The position numbers and the translations under genes are program-made. A stretch of 64,000 nucleotides of DNA from assembly GCA_026119855.1 (NCBI GenBank), contig JAOWBW010000086.1:958407-1022406 (forward strand). The letters are read 5' to 3'. The notes under the pieces are model-generated. The model saw only the letters and a list, made by a program, of their open reading frames with translations, ran no database searches and was not told where the DNA came from. Positions 1 through 10,174 of this stretch are shown piece after piece. This stretch comes from Campanula takesimana (lineage: Eukaryota > Streptophyta > Magnoliopsida > Asterales > Campanulaceae). Every line of letters starts with the position of its first letter. Within the stretch, counting starts at the first letter, position 1.

Positions 1-1523
1 AACGGATTCAGCCAGTCCCCTAAACGGAATTCAGATCAGCAAACGGAACTCACAAACGGGTTTCAGCTTCAGTTCTCTAAATGGACTCCAAATGGGCAAC
101 ACGGTTCCTCTAAACGGTCCCAGCCTCAGTCTGCTAACCAGACTCTAAAACTTGGCCACGGTGGGCCGCCACATGCCACCGCACCTTTTCTGTCAACAAA
201 AGTTGCCCACACAGGGAGCGTACCTCTATCTCTCGCAATTTCAATAATTCCTGCTTTTTATCGAGTCTTATTTTCCCTTGTCGATGTCCTCGGCGGTTGT
301 CTTTCTTTTGTCGACGCGTTTCGCTTTGCAATCCACGTCGCCGAGAGGCTTTGTAGACACCCCGCCTTGGACCTCTCACCCCGATTGCATACATAGTATT
401 TTTATTTAACTTGTTTTCGTTAATTTTTGTTAGTTCGGTTAAGTTTCTAACTGATTTCGTTAGTTTTGGACTAAACTGGATAACAGAGTTAACTTTAGAG
501 TCATTTCTGTCATTATGTCTTTTTACCCTCGGGCACCTCTGGCATTGCCTACGGGATGCGCGCGCCTCTCGCGACTGAAGCAGGAAGCGCGCGCCTCCCA
601 GTACGGCAGTTACAGACTGCAACCATTTCCCTCCATTTTCTTGATCACAAAAACTCCTTTTTACGTCCAAGTTCATCCCCCCTAGGTGTGTAACTCTCAA
701 TCCCATATTCTTAGCCATTTCTTTAAAACAAAACATTTCTTTTTATTATTATTTGATTTTCTTTATTTTTCTTTATTTTCTTATTGTTGAAAAGCCATAT
801 TTTCGTCTCTTTTTCACCTATACAAACCCTCTCATTTTACCTTAGAAAGGGACCTCAAATTCTCTCAACACTTACACTATACACAATTCTCACAAGAAAT
901 CTTCCTACAAGATTTCTAGCAACAAAACTCTACACAAATTGTTCCATAACAATTTCTCTACAACAAACATCGTTTTCCCACCAAATTTAAGGTCCTCTTT
1001 CTTAAGGTAACGTGCAACTTCACCTTTATTCTTCTATTTTACACGTCTTCTTAATGTATGCAATCCCCATCAAATGGGACATGGCCAAATGACCACTTTA
1101 TTATATTAAAGTTGGTTAAGGCTATCTCCCTACATTTCAAATCTACTTTAATTTCCCCATTTTATATTAATGTAATTGCTTTTAAGTATAAATCAATATA
1201 AAGTATTTCCCTTTTCTTTCATTTGCAAATGTTAGCATTTTTCTCATATTAAAATAAGGACATTTAGCATTAGAACCCCAATAGTAGTAAGACCCGCGTA
1301 AGCGGGGCGGAGTGGGTGTTTAAGTACTTCCCACTCCGTCACCTAACCCCTGAACCCTTCTCTCCCGAATCTTTGGTTTCGTAACATAAAATAGGCTATT
1401 CTTTAGGTTTTTCTTATGTTCCCTTAATAACATAGGTGACGACTCTAACAAATAAAACTAATTAGACATCCTAGTATCCTTCCACCGCTATAGCCAAGCC
1501 GTGGTTTGCCCGGTGTATCTACA
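1..1523 (+). mobile_element. 3' end of a Tat-type Ty3/Gypsy element (H), truncated by the window edge
   Basis: Bases 1-351 are internal sequence and 352-1523 the 3' LTR. The internal part carries degenerate repeats of a word close to CAGCAAACGG, the reverse complement of the unit in the 3' repeat array of element B (26700-27085). It then runs through sequence homologous, in the opposite orientation, to 26521-26680 and 39472-39600. A purine-rich CCGAGAGGCT directly precedes the LTR and is the likely polypurine tract. No protein-coding part is visible; gag-pol would lie left of the window. The minus-strand open frame at 134-736 overlaps LTR and array and has no gene-like content. Confidence 0.8.
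352..1523 (+). repeat. 3' LTR of element H
   Basis: The LTR begins TGTAGACACCCCG and ends GGTGTATCTACA, the terminal signature shared by all B/C/H-type Tat LTRs here. It is 1172 bp long. It is the same subfamily as the solo LTR at 52319-53567, in opposite orientation, with matching blocks such as CCGCGTAAGCGGGGCGG. GCGCGC boxes lie at about 553-600, roughly 200 bp from the LTR start. The right flank is non-element sequence, and the target duplication cannot be tested because the left end is outside the window. Confidence 0.85.
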
Positions 1524-1736
1524 GGAACCAAAAGGGAAGACGGGCAAAAAAAGGAAACCGCTCAGCGTCAGCCTTAGGATCACAGTAGGAGGAGAATAAT
1601 CCAAGGATCGGAAATAAACTGTAAAGAATCTTATTAATGGCAGCCATTGGATCGCAGCAATTACGGATTGATCCTAGCCCTTGTTTGTCTATTGTCAATA
1701 GACAGTTATTTTTTATTTGTATTATAATATAGAGAT
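1524..1736. other. Spacer between H and the TIR element
   Basis: About 210 bp of unremarkable sequence with no supported ORF, RNA or repeat that I recognise. Confidence 0.5.
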
Positions 1737-2779
1737 GGCCAATTGCAATTTGGCTACCAGTATACTATTTGTATCACTTTCCCGTGTTTGTAAATTTGAG
1801 ATTTAATTCATGTGTTTGTCATTTTGTTACAATAGCTTTGACACAAGGTAACGAGAAAGCCTGCCTCCCCTAGCTTTTGTAAGAGATAGGCCTACAGGCA
1901 TATGCATATCACATGAGCTCTTTTAAGACTATAATTATCATTGTCAGCATAGGTGTGCAAGGCACGTGTGTGTTGTTTGTAAATAAGGGCTAGTCTGTCG
2001 TTGTCTTCTTCATTGAACGGCAACAACCTCACGATCATTTTGTTACAATAGCTTTGACACAAGGTAACGAGAAAGCCTGCCTCCCCTAGCTTTCGTCAGA
2101 GATAGGCCAATAGGCATATGCATATCACATTGAGTTCTTTTAAGACTATAATTATCATTGTCAGCATAGGTGTGCAAGGCACGTGTATATTGTTTGTAAA
2201 TAAGGGCTAGTCTGTCGTTGTCTTCTTCATTGAACGGCAACAACCTCACAATCATTTTGTTACAATAGCTTTGACACAAGGTAACGAGAAATCCCGCCTC
2301 CCCTAGCTTTCGTTAGAGATAGGCCAACAGGCATATGTATATCCCATGAGTTCTTTTAAGAATATAATTATCATTGTCAGTATAGGTGTGCAAGGCACGT
2401 GTGTGTTGTTTGTAAATAAGGGCTAGTCTGTCATTGTCTTCTTCATTGAACGGCAACAACCTCACAATTCCTCCTTTAATTGTGGAATTAACTCTCACAC
2501 AATAAGTATCAAATCTCTCGCTTTTCTCCTTTTACAATTAACAATTCCCTTCAACTCTTTTGGCCATTAACATATACACTTGAGAAATGGCAATTATACC
2601 CTTTAAAAAGCCAAGTGAAATGGAGCTGACTGTTTTTCTGTTAAAAAACTAACATTTTGTTAGTTTTTATATCAGTTTGCAACAAAATGGCAAATACATG
2701 AACCTGGTTGAAAAATTTACAAACACGAAAACTAATTACAAAAGTGGTACAAACACAGGTAACCAAATTACAATTGACC
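1737..2779. mobile_element. TIR-bounded non-autonomous DNA element carrying an internal tandem array
   Basis: The left arm (about 1737-1830, starting GGCCAATTGCAATTTGG) and the right arm (about 2680-2779, reverse complement starting GGTCAATTGTAATTTGG) form imperfect terminal inverted repeats of roughly 95 bp. Shared blocks include CGTGTTTGTAAATTT and the CATTTTGTT end. The interior is three copies of a 217-bp unit plus AT-rich DNA. No transposase is present. Long TIRs suggest a Mutator-like derivative, but I could not find a clean 8-10 bp target duplication, so class and exact ends are uncertain. Confidence 0.6.
1821..2467. repeat. Three tandem copies of a ~217-bp unit
   Basis: The word ATTTTGTTACAATAGC starts units at 1821, 2037 and 2254, giving periods of 216 and 217 bp. 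The third copy ends near 2467 at CAACCTCACAATTCC. Copies differ at scattered positions (for example TGCCTCCCC against CGCCTCCCC). Minus-strand open frames at 2043-2279 and 2313-2498 are the same stretch of unit read twice; nothing suggests they are translated. Confidence 0.9.
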
Positions 2780-3975
2780 TTTACAATTATTGAATACACT
2801 CATATCTCTGATCCGCCCAGTGTTATACTATGTAAAAAGTTTATGCATATGTATAAATGTATTAAATAATTTTACGGGTGTGACCAATATCACCCATGAT
2901 ATAAACACATGCAAATTAAAAAAATGATATTAATTCACCCATTGACAATAATTTTTAAAGTTTTTAAATTGTAATAATTGTAAAAAAATATTTATTGATT
3001 ATAGTCAAAATTGATAGGATTAATATGAAAGTCAGAGTTGGATTGACAAGCAAAGCAATTTTTTTTTAATGACGGAAAGTGGAGAACCGTGACTGCGACT
3101 TATATTTAAGTCTATACTGATACAGCCACCCAAACTGAAAGGCTAAGAGTTTATGGCAATTTGTTTATTTCTTATTTACATGACTTTGGTATTGTTTAAA
3201 ATTTAATGATTTTAATCATTCAATTATGAAAATAAGACCTTATGTTGAGACAAGCAACAATAAAGAGTAGGACTGAGTTTTTAATGACGCGTAAATTGAG
3301 TAGTAGATTAGGTTACATGTTATTTTAGGCTTTGTTACATCTTTTAATCTAGTTGTTACGTAGTCATCAGACTATCAGACCTGTCAGCTATAATATATCT
3401 TTTTTAAAAAAATAAAAAAATATTGATAGTTGTGATTAATAGTTTTCAAATGAGTTTAACAAAATTTGACTGTTGATATTTTAGCAATGCCATATTGATA
3501 TTATTGATATTAGGTCGTTGAACAACACTGTTACACCCAGCAACAACTTAGAGATGATTCAGTTCCATTTACAAACACAAATATATTAGAGACAATTCCC
3601 TTAAGGCTCCTCTCTTTAACAATAAAGCTTTATGAAGGTGACACAGTTTTCACAATTCCTTTAAGGCCCAATGACAAAATTGCTCCCGGGTACCCCAAAT
3701 TCTCGTGCGTTTCACTCAATCCCGTGAGAGTCAACTCTAAGAGGCATAAAAAAACCTGAGTTATAAAAACGTTTCTTGGATTCATATAAACTCTTAGGGA
3801 CAACTATCTGGAAAAAAAAATGAAAGTTGAAAGCAAAAAAAAAAAAAAAAAAAAAACTATGACAGCAATCTTTTTACTTTGAGAGATGACCATCGTACCT
3901 TTATTTTCACCTAAAATATCAACAAAAACAAACATGCATAAGATGGATCAAATCCAATTTGAAACATATTCTCAC
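2780..3975. other. AT-rich intergenic spacer
   Basis: No coding region, RNA gene or terminal-repeat element is supported. There is an A-run near 3835-3857. Short open frames here are AT-rich and lack start context or homology that I can recognise. Confidence 0.6.
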
Positions 3976-5367
3976 TATTGGATATTATTCCCTAGGCCCT
4001 TTGGAAAGGCCTATGCGTTATATCATAACTTCATTGTTATAGAGATAACAAACCCGATTATTATATCTTTTGAATGTTTATTATAATAATCATTGTCCCT
4101 AGAACATATGAAGAGCTAACATGAGTTTAATGGATAATCATGTGATGATTATGGTGCATAGGATGCGGATTAAACTTGTGGGTACTTGTTGTAGAACAAG
4201 GTACTGGATAGACCCGTTATGAGATTTATGTCATGGTCAAATGTCATAATTAAATCTCATGATAGTCATACCATTTGAATCCTTAGACCTGAGATTATCA
4301 TGGTCTTCCACATGATGAACATTATATTTGACATAGTCAAACGCTACCTTTAACCGGGTAGTTATAAAGACTATGATTGACATGATCGGATTCTTGTAGG
4401 GAAGAATGATAAGTTATGATGAGATTTATCCCTCTCTCAAGAAAGATATCTGCTTGGCCACTCGATGAGTGAGATTGATGATAGTGCATGGCCATGCCCA
4501 AATGAATTGATGTGTTCAATGTCATTTGCTCATATCAATCTACTCGGGATCGAGAAAGCATTGGATAACATAAGTTGACGTGGACCATGACTTATGTCCA
4601 ATATGATATCACGTGACAAAGGGATTGTGATATGCTCTATAAGGTAACTTTGGACTTTCAAAGTTATACTAATTGGGTAGTCATAATGGCTTGCTAGAGT
4701 CCGCTTATGACTTAGGGATTCTGAATGGTTCGGACTCGTTGCCAACTTAGTATAATCCTATTGGGTCACACACAATAGAACGGATTGTAAAAGGCTAAAA
4801 AATCTGAGAATCTGGACAACCAACCGTATGGCTAGATTGGCACCATACGGCTCCAAAGGAGTCGTACGGCTGCCATGCCCGTATCTGGTCAGTCTGTTCT
4901 GATTTCTTGTACGACAAGGAATCCCGATCCCAAACAGAATTAGGTCAAACCCACATATAAATATATGATGCCGGGTTTGACAGTCTCCAATGTTGATTTT
5001 GAAAAACAATAACAATTGTTTTAGAAACAAAAAAATATAAAGGGGTATAATTATTTATTTTGAGATTGAGAATCATCAAAATACAATGATCAATAAAGAA
5101 AAATAATTCCTAAGAAGAATTCGTTTCTTCATCAAGCCTTGGGTCTAGCAATCCAGATCAAGAAGGTGTTCTTGATATCCGTTCGACGTGTGGATACCGA
5201 TAGAGGGTGTTTGCTTTAGAACCTTAAAGTCCGTGTTCATGGATTCGGTCTTCAAGGGTATGTTTCTTTCATCTTGTATTTAATTTAATCAACATGCACG
5301 GATCTGGGCTCATGGGTGTTTGATCTTATATTTAATTCCGCTGCGCATGATGCATCAAAACCCAACA
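3976..5367 (+). mobile_element. Probable solo LTR of a Copia-type element
   Basis: The block begins TATTGG (a mutated TGTTGG) and ends CAAAACCCAACA, so its ends are short inverted repeats (TGTTGG/CCCAACA). The identical 5-bp word CTCAC lies directly outside both ends (3971-3975 and 5368-5372), as expected for a target duplication. The end region, with TTCCGCTGCGCATG shortly before CCCAACA, resembles 3' ends of plant Copia LTRs. No primer site, gag or pol adjoins it, so it is read as a solo LTR of 1392 bp. It holds three palindrome-like boxes (CCGTATGG, CCATACGG, CGTACGG) about 19 bp apart at 4824-4869. Confidence 0.65.
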
Positions 5368-5797
5368 CTCACAACTTTATGACTTAGTTCTAAAAACATA
5401 CATTGTAACTAGTTTGTATTACAACTATGAATCAACCTGTGCACGCCAATAAAAAAAAAAACTCTTGTAGTTTTTGGCATACAGTTTGGGCACTTTTACA
5501 AATAAAGAAACAGCAAGCTAAAGGAAGAATCATTGTTGAAATTAATGAGGTGTTGGAGCTCCCTCCCCAACCCTTATTCGCACCGTCCCTCCCCCTTCTT
5601 CTTCCCTCCCACTCCCTTTTCGGCAGCTAATCTTCTTTTTCCGCAAAAACTCCCTTGCTGCCTCCCTATATTGTTTCCTCCTACTTCCTACCCAAATCTT
5701 GAGTTTGTCATCCCGAACTCACTCCCTCCCTCTGCCACGTTGTTTCGTGTGCTGATCGTAAACATGTATGTTGGCGAGGAGACAATTCTCATTAATA
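5368..5797. other. Spacer with no supported gene
   Basis: Overlapping open frames at 5427-5630 and 5533-5931 are proline/leucine/serine-rich readings of pyrimidine-rich DNA; the second runs into the neighbouring MITE. I do not support them as genes. Confidence 0.5.
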
Positions 5798-6119
5798 AAT
5801 TAATGGAAAACTCCGTTTTGGTCCATTGTACTTTAGGGCGTGTTTCACTTTTACCATCGAACTTTATTTTTTTTCATTTTTACCATCGTACTACAAACAA
5901 TGGTGTCATTTCATACCAAATTTGGGTGTAAAATGACACCATTGTTTGTAGTGCGATTGTAAAATTGAAACAAATTTAGGTATAAAATATCGAATTTGGT
6001 TTAAAATGACACCATTGTTTGTAGTACGATGGTAAAAATGATAAAAATAAAGTTCGATGGTAAAAGTGAAACACGACCCAAAGTACGATGGACAAAAACA
6101 GAGTTCTCCCATTAATTAA
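5798..6119. mobile_element. Long-palindrome MITE
   Basis: The outer ~110 bp on each side are inverted copies: the left arm has CACTTTTACCATCGAAC and ACTACAAACAATGGTGTCAT, and the right arm their reverse complements. The termini are AT-rich (AATTAATGG on the left, CCCATTAATT on the right). A third inverted copy of the ACAAACAATGGTGTCAT word lies near the centre (about 5930-5955). There is no coding capacity. The superfamily is unassigned because the target duplication cannot be separated from the palindromic AT-rich ends. Confidence 0.75.
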
Positions 6120-6566
6120 ACCATGTTGCTCAGACGGATTTGTCAACGTATATATAAGGAAGAACAAAAAAGTAGCGAGAGGTCAAATAATCGTGACGAG
6201 AGAGAGATGTAGTGATAAAGAGGGGGCGTTTAAATCAAAATAGAGCTCAACGCTTTGCAAGGATGCTAAAATGTTTCAAGAAGCTATAGAAATGTCTTTC
6301 TTGGCCTTGTTAAAATCATGTGTGATGCACGTGTATGTGTTTCTAACAAAAGTTACTTTTTAACAAAATTTTCATTGAACCAAAACAAAAGGTCAATGTG
6401 TGGAAGGGGGTTGTAATGGATTCAATGTTGGTAGCCATATTGCAACTTTTGGTAAAACATGGTAGAACATGAGTAACAAATTGAAATTTGCCCATACAAC
6501 TAATATGTCTTATCTTTCGCAGATATGTGATAAGGTTAATAGATAAAATAAAATTGTAGGCATATA
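6120..6566. other. Spacer with no supported gene
   Basis: AT-rich sequence without ORFs, terminal repeats or RNA features that I can support. Confidence 0.5.
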
Positions 6567-6823
6567 CTCCCTCTGCCCCAGAAAGATAGTTTCATTTTGA
6601 CTTTTTATGGTCAACAAAAATAAATTTTGATCTAACATTAGTGTCAATTTAATGATCACAATAAAATTTTAATAATTGTTATTGATAAATCACTTAATGA
6701 TTTATCAATCAAAAATTTTAGAATTTCACTAGAATTATTAAATCGTTATCAATGGTTGGTCAAAGTTCATTTTTGTTGACCATAATTAGTCAAAATGAGA
6801 CTATCTTTCTGAGACAGAGGGAG
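6567..6823. mobile_element. Stowaway-type MITE (Tc1/mariner)
   Basis: The TIRs are CTCCCTCTGCCCCAGAAAG and the reverse complement of CTTTCTGAGACAGAGGGAG, with TA on both sides (6565-6566 and 6824-6825). The matching arms extend through TTTCATTTTGAC / GTCAAAATGAGAC. The length of 257 bp is normal for Stowaway elements, which have a CTCCCTC terminus and a TA duplication. It is non-coding and would need a mariner-like transposase in trans. Confidence 0.93.
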
Positions 6824-6871
6824 TAATATGTAATAAATGAATATTTAAATCGGTAGTTGGAAATCCATGTA

Positions 6872-6874
6872 TAG

Positions 6875-6910
<36 letters not shown>

Positions 6911-6930
6911 AATATGTATATATATATATA
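6872..6930. repeat. (TA)n microsatellite with interruptions
   Basis: A run of TA dinucleotides is interrupted by GTATA and AAATATGTATA. This kind of tract is slippage-prone and often a landing site for TA-targeting or AT-preferring elements. Confidence 0.9.
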
Positions 6931-7020
6931 AAATAATGATCTTAAGAATTTAAAAATTGTTATTATATCACGATTAATAATATTTTCAATAACACTTTTT
7001 AGATTTTAATTACGATAATT

Positions 7021-7093
7021 ATTTTTTATTTAAATTATAGGTCAAAGTGTACTCAAGTTGACCAAAAGTGTCACTTTTAGTGGGACGGGGGAG
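7021..7093. mobile_element. Right end of a second, degenerate Stowaway-like MITE
   Basis: The stretch ending TTTTAGTGGGACGGGGGAG followed by TA resembles an inverted Stowaway terminus (CTCCCCCGTCCCACT). The upstream GGTCAAAGTGTACTC / GTTGACCAAAAGTG is also typical. I cannot find the opposite end, which may have been lost in the AT-rich DNA to the left. Confidence 0.55.
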
Positions 7094-7104
7094 TATATAT
7101 ATAT

Positions 7105-8037
7105 GGGAAAATGACAAATAAGGGTCTAAAATTTGGGGGTCGTTCGTAGAAAGGGGTCTGATGTTCTAAAACTCCTAGATCAGGGTCTAAAGATGATGAA
7201 AACTAACAATTAGGGCTTTTTGACGGAAAATGTTAGATTTTTCAGTTAAATCAACATGTGCCATGCACATGTGAACTGAACTACAATTAATTTTACTGAT
7301 AAAGGGCTAAAACGAATATATTAAAGTTTAAAGGACTAAAAGTAAAGTTTTCACTAATATATGTATTATTCACTGAATTAATTTTTATAAAAAAACATTT
7401 CATTTATTTTTTTAAAAATAATTTCACTATTTTTTGTATTTTATAATAATTTCACTATTTTTTTTTTTGAAAAGTATTGCACTTAATTAATATAAAATAA
7501 AAAACTCTAAAATTGTCAACCCTGCCCCCCTGTTTTAGTAAACTCACGTCACATACCCTTAAATTTAATTATATATCTAATTTTTATACTTATGATGCGT
7601 GGGAGGGTGGGTGACATGGATTTACTTAGGACAATTAATTCTCGAATATAAATTAATTAGTGAAATATATATTTCAGAAAACTAATTTAAGAACTATAGT
7701 GCAAAAATGAAATTATATATTTTTTTAAATATATATTTTTTTAATTTTTTTTGAAAACAAATAATTTAGTGAATTATACATATATTAGTGAAAACTTTAC
7801 TTTTAGTCATTTAAACTTTAATATATTCATTTATCCCTTTAACAGTAAAATTAATTGCAGTTCAGTCCACATGTGCATGGCACATGTTGATTTAACTAAA
7901 AATCTAAACATTTGTCGTCAAAAAGCCCTTAATTGCTACTTTTCGTCATCTTTAGACCCTGGTCTGTGAGTTTTAGAACATCGGACCCCTTTTTACGAAC
8001 GACCCCTAAACCTTAGACCCTTATTTGTCATTTGCCC
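7105..8037. mobile_element. Mutator-like MITE with 269-bp TIRs
   Basis: The left arm (7105-7373) begins GGGAAAATGACAAATAAGGG. The right arm (7769-8037) reads GGGCAAATGACAAATAAGGG in reverse complement. The arms match along about 269 bp, including ACATGTGCCATGCACATGTG against its counterpart near 7870-7890. The 9-bp word TATATATAT flanks both sides (7096-7104 and 8038-8046), as expected for Mutator superfamily insertion, though the site is a TA repeat and could match by chance. The 395-bp interior is AT-rich and non-coding. Confidence 0.8.
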
Positions 8038-8263
8038 TATATATATGTCTCATACTTTATAAATCAATTAGTGTGAGTTTATGAAAAAATACATATGAAA
8101 AAAAACACATACAAATCCAACGATCCTTTAATTTCATATCCACTCAGTCTTGTCAACAGAAAATCTCACGGTTGTTGTATGTCCTCATTCTATGTTTAAG
8201 AGAAGTAATCTTCACCGACTCAACGCAAATTTGGACTTGTCGTTCCCACCCCTTTGTTGATAC

Positions 8264-9690
8264 TGTTGGTTTCAAATGGGCAACAAGGGTATGAAACATG
8301 CTAGGGGGGTGAATAGCGTTTTAAAAATATTTTTCAAACTCTTTTGCAAAGCAATGGCTTATGCGCACAGATCTCAAATAAGCTAAGTATAGCGCGCAGA
8401 GAGTGTGAAATGCACAACGGAAATTTAAAGCAGCACTGTGCAGGGTATACTGCGCAGGGACTAAAACGTACGCGCTAAGTTTTGGTTAAAGAGTTGGTTA
8501 AAATGTTCTAAGGCAATAAGCAATAACAAAACTGAGCAGCAAAAAGTAATCTGATAAGATCAAACAAAGCAGCTATTAAGAAATAATGTAAGAAGGAAAT
8601 AAGCAGTAAGAGTAATGAACAAGCTATTTGGAGAGGTTCGATCGATGAAATATCTATGTCCTCTACCAAGATGGTTAGTCTTGGATTTTCTAATGAGATA
8701 TATATTGATGTGAGGAGATTTTACAAGATTACAAAGTATCAAAACTCAAATCAAAATATAAGCTATGAAGAGAAAATCCTAGACTAAACCGGTGTTTCTC
8801 AAGAAGTAAGATCTATATAATCGAAGCTTCAAGAAGTGTGTGTGTGTCAGAAATTCTAGGCTCTATGAATCTATGAGATGAAGAGCACGAAGAATTCTGG
8901 TTATATAAGGCTTAGGATCTGGGCAGGAGTTTGAAGGTATGAAGGTTTGAAGGTTGATCTTGAATCTGAGAATATTAAGCAGCAATCTTCAGAACTTCAA
9001 GGATACTTAGTAAGCACAAACTCTAGAAACTTGGAAATGAAGATGAGCGGGCTATTTATAGCAGAGAGCTTAAAACTAGCCGTTAGTGCTCTGAGCAAGG
9101 ACGATGAGCTGGCACTATATGATTGGTGCGCAGATGTCCTTTATAGCCGTTGGGGCTCTGATCAAGGTTGATGACCTGGCACAATATGATTGGTGCGCAG
9201 GTGCCTTTGAGCCGTTAGAGACTGAGCATGAAGACCAAATTCAAAAGCTTCTTCTAGAAAGTTGACAGCTGTCTTCATTTGAAATATTTCACTTGAGCGC
9301 ATCTCCACCGTTGGATATGCTGAGTGTGCTTGCTTTGTCGTTTCTGCACACCTTAGCACTTTAATAAGCGTGCATCTTCTAAGCATTTTCCAAGTTAGAT
9401 AATCTGAATGCATCGAAAACTGAGTAAGGCAGAATGCTGCGCAGAGGAGACTTGCGCAGTGATGTCCTGCGCAGGGCAGTCCTGCGCAGAGACCACAGAC
9501 TTGCTTAAATCTTCATTCCTTTTCACTCCAAGACCTATATTCTAAGCCTATACTATAAAATGGACTAAGCTAAAAATTGAAGTTATAAAACTTCTTACAT
9601 AGGGTCCTAAAGTCCATAAAATATTAATAGGTGATGGTATCAATCAATTCTAACATAAATAGGAGGGTTAAGAGATAAGCATACCCAACA
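8264..9690 (-). repeat. 3' LTR of Copia (Sirevirus-type) element E
   Basis: On the minus strand it starts TGTTGGGTATGCTTATCTC and ends GAAACCAACA. It is 1427 bp long and homologous to the LTRs of element A. The shared block around 8625-8690 (TTGGAGAGGTTCGATCG ... GTCCTCTACCAAGATGG) and a purine-free C-run near the end are family hallmarks. The polypurine tract (reverse complement of ATCTCCCCCTAAATG) follows directly at 9691. The outer flank is GATAC; the matching copy would lie beyond E's missing 5' LTR. Confidence 0.88.
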
Positions 9691-10174
9691 ATCTCCCCCT
9701 AAATGATTGATGCCATTACCTACTATAACAAAGGCAATTTATTGTACTTGATAATAACATGTCCATAAAAATGAAAATGGTAAACCATGCCTCAAGTCAA
9801 TGCACACACTAGCCAATGGTATAGATTTCTAGTCTATCCAAAAGATTAACTTACAATATGGAAAAGACAGAAATAACATGCAGCGCATACAAATGATATG
9901 AATTTTAGTTGAAGTATGCGTTTAAACTGAATGTTTAAACATCATGCGTAGAAAATATGAGCATTTAGTAATGTACGCATGAAATGGAATAAAGCATTCA
10001 TTGTTCCATAAACGAAGAGTTTGAATTGAACAAGGTTTTGAAACTAATGATGCGATTTTTCTCATTTAAACTTGAAATGTAAAGAGTTGCAGATTACAAG
10101 TTTGAAAGAGAAAAGAAACAAAATGCGCACAAAAAGGAATACCTTGCACAAAAACAAAAAAAGTTACATAGAAC
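9691..10174 (-). other. 3' untranslated region and polypurine tract of element E
   Basis: The bases next to the LTR read, on the minus strand, TTTAGGGGGAGAT, a polypurine tract. The following ~480 bp align by eye with 20620-20998 of element A and 59760-60126 of element D. Shared landmarks include CTTGTTCAATTCAAAC, AACATTCAGTTTAAACGCAT and TAGACTAGAAATCTAT. This identifies the three as one family. Confidence 0.8.

Noticed and set aside
134..736. 200-codon minus-strand open frame
   Set aside because: It lies across the array and 3' LTR of element H, and equivalent sequence in B and C (26521-, 39472-) shows no conserved frame.
2043..2498. Two minus-strand ORFs with similar products
   Set aside because: They are the same 217-bp tandem unit read twice; no start context or homology supports a gene.
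5427..5931. Pro/Leu/Ser-rich ORFs
   Set aside because: Readings of pyrimidine-rich DNA that run into a MITE; overlapping frames are equally open.
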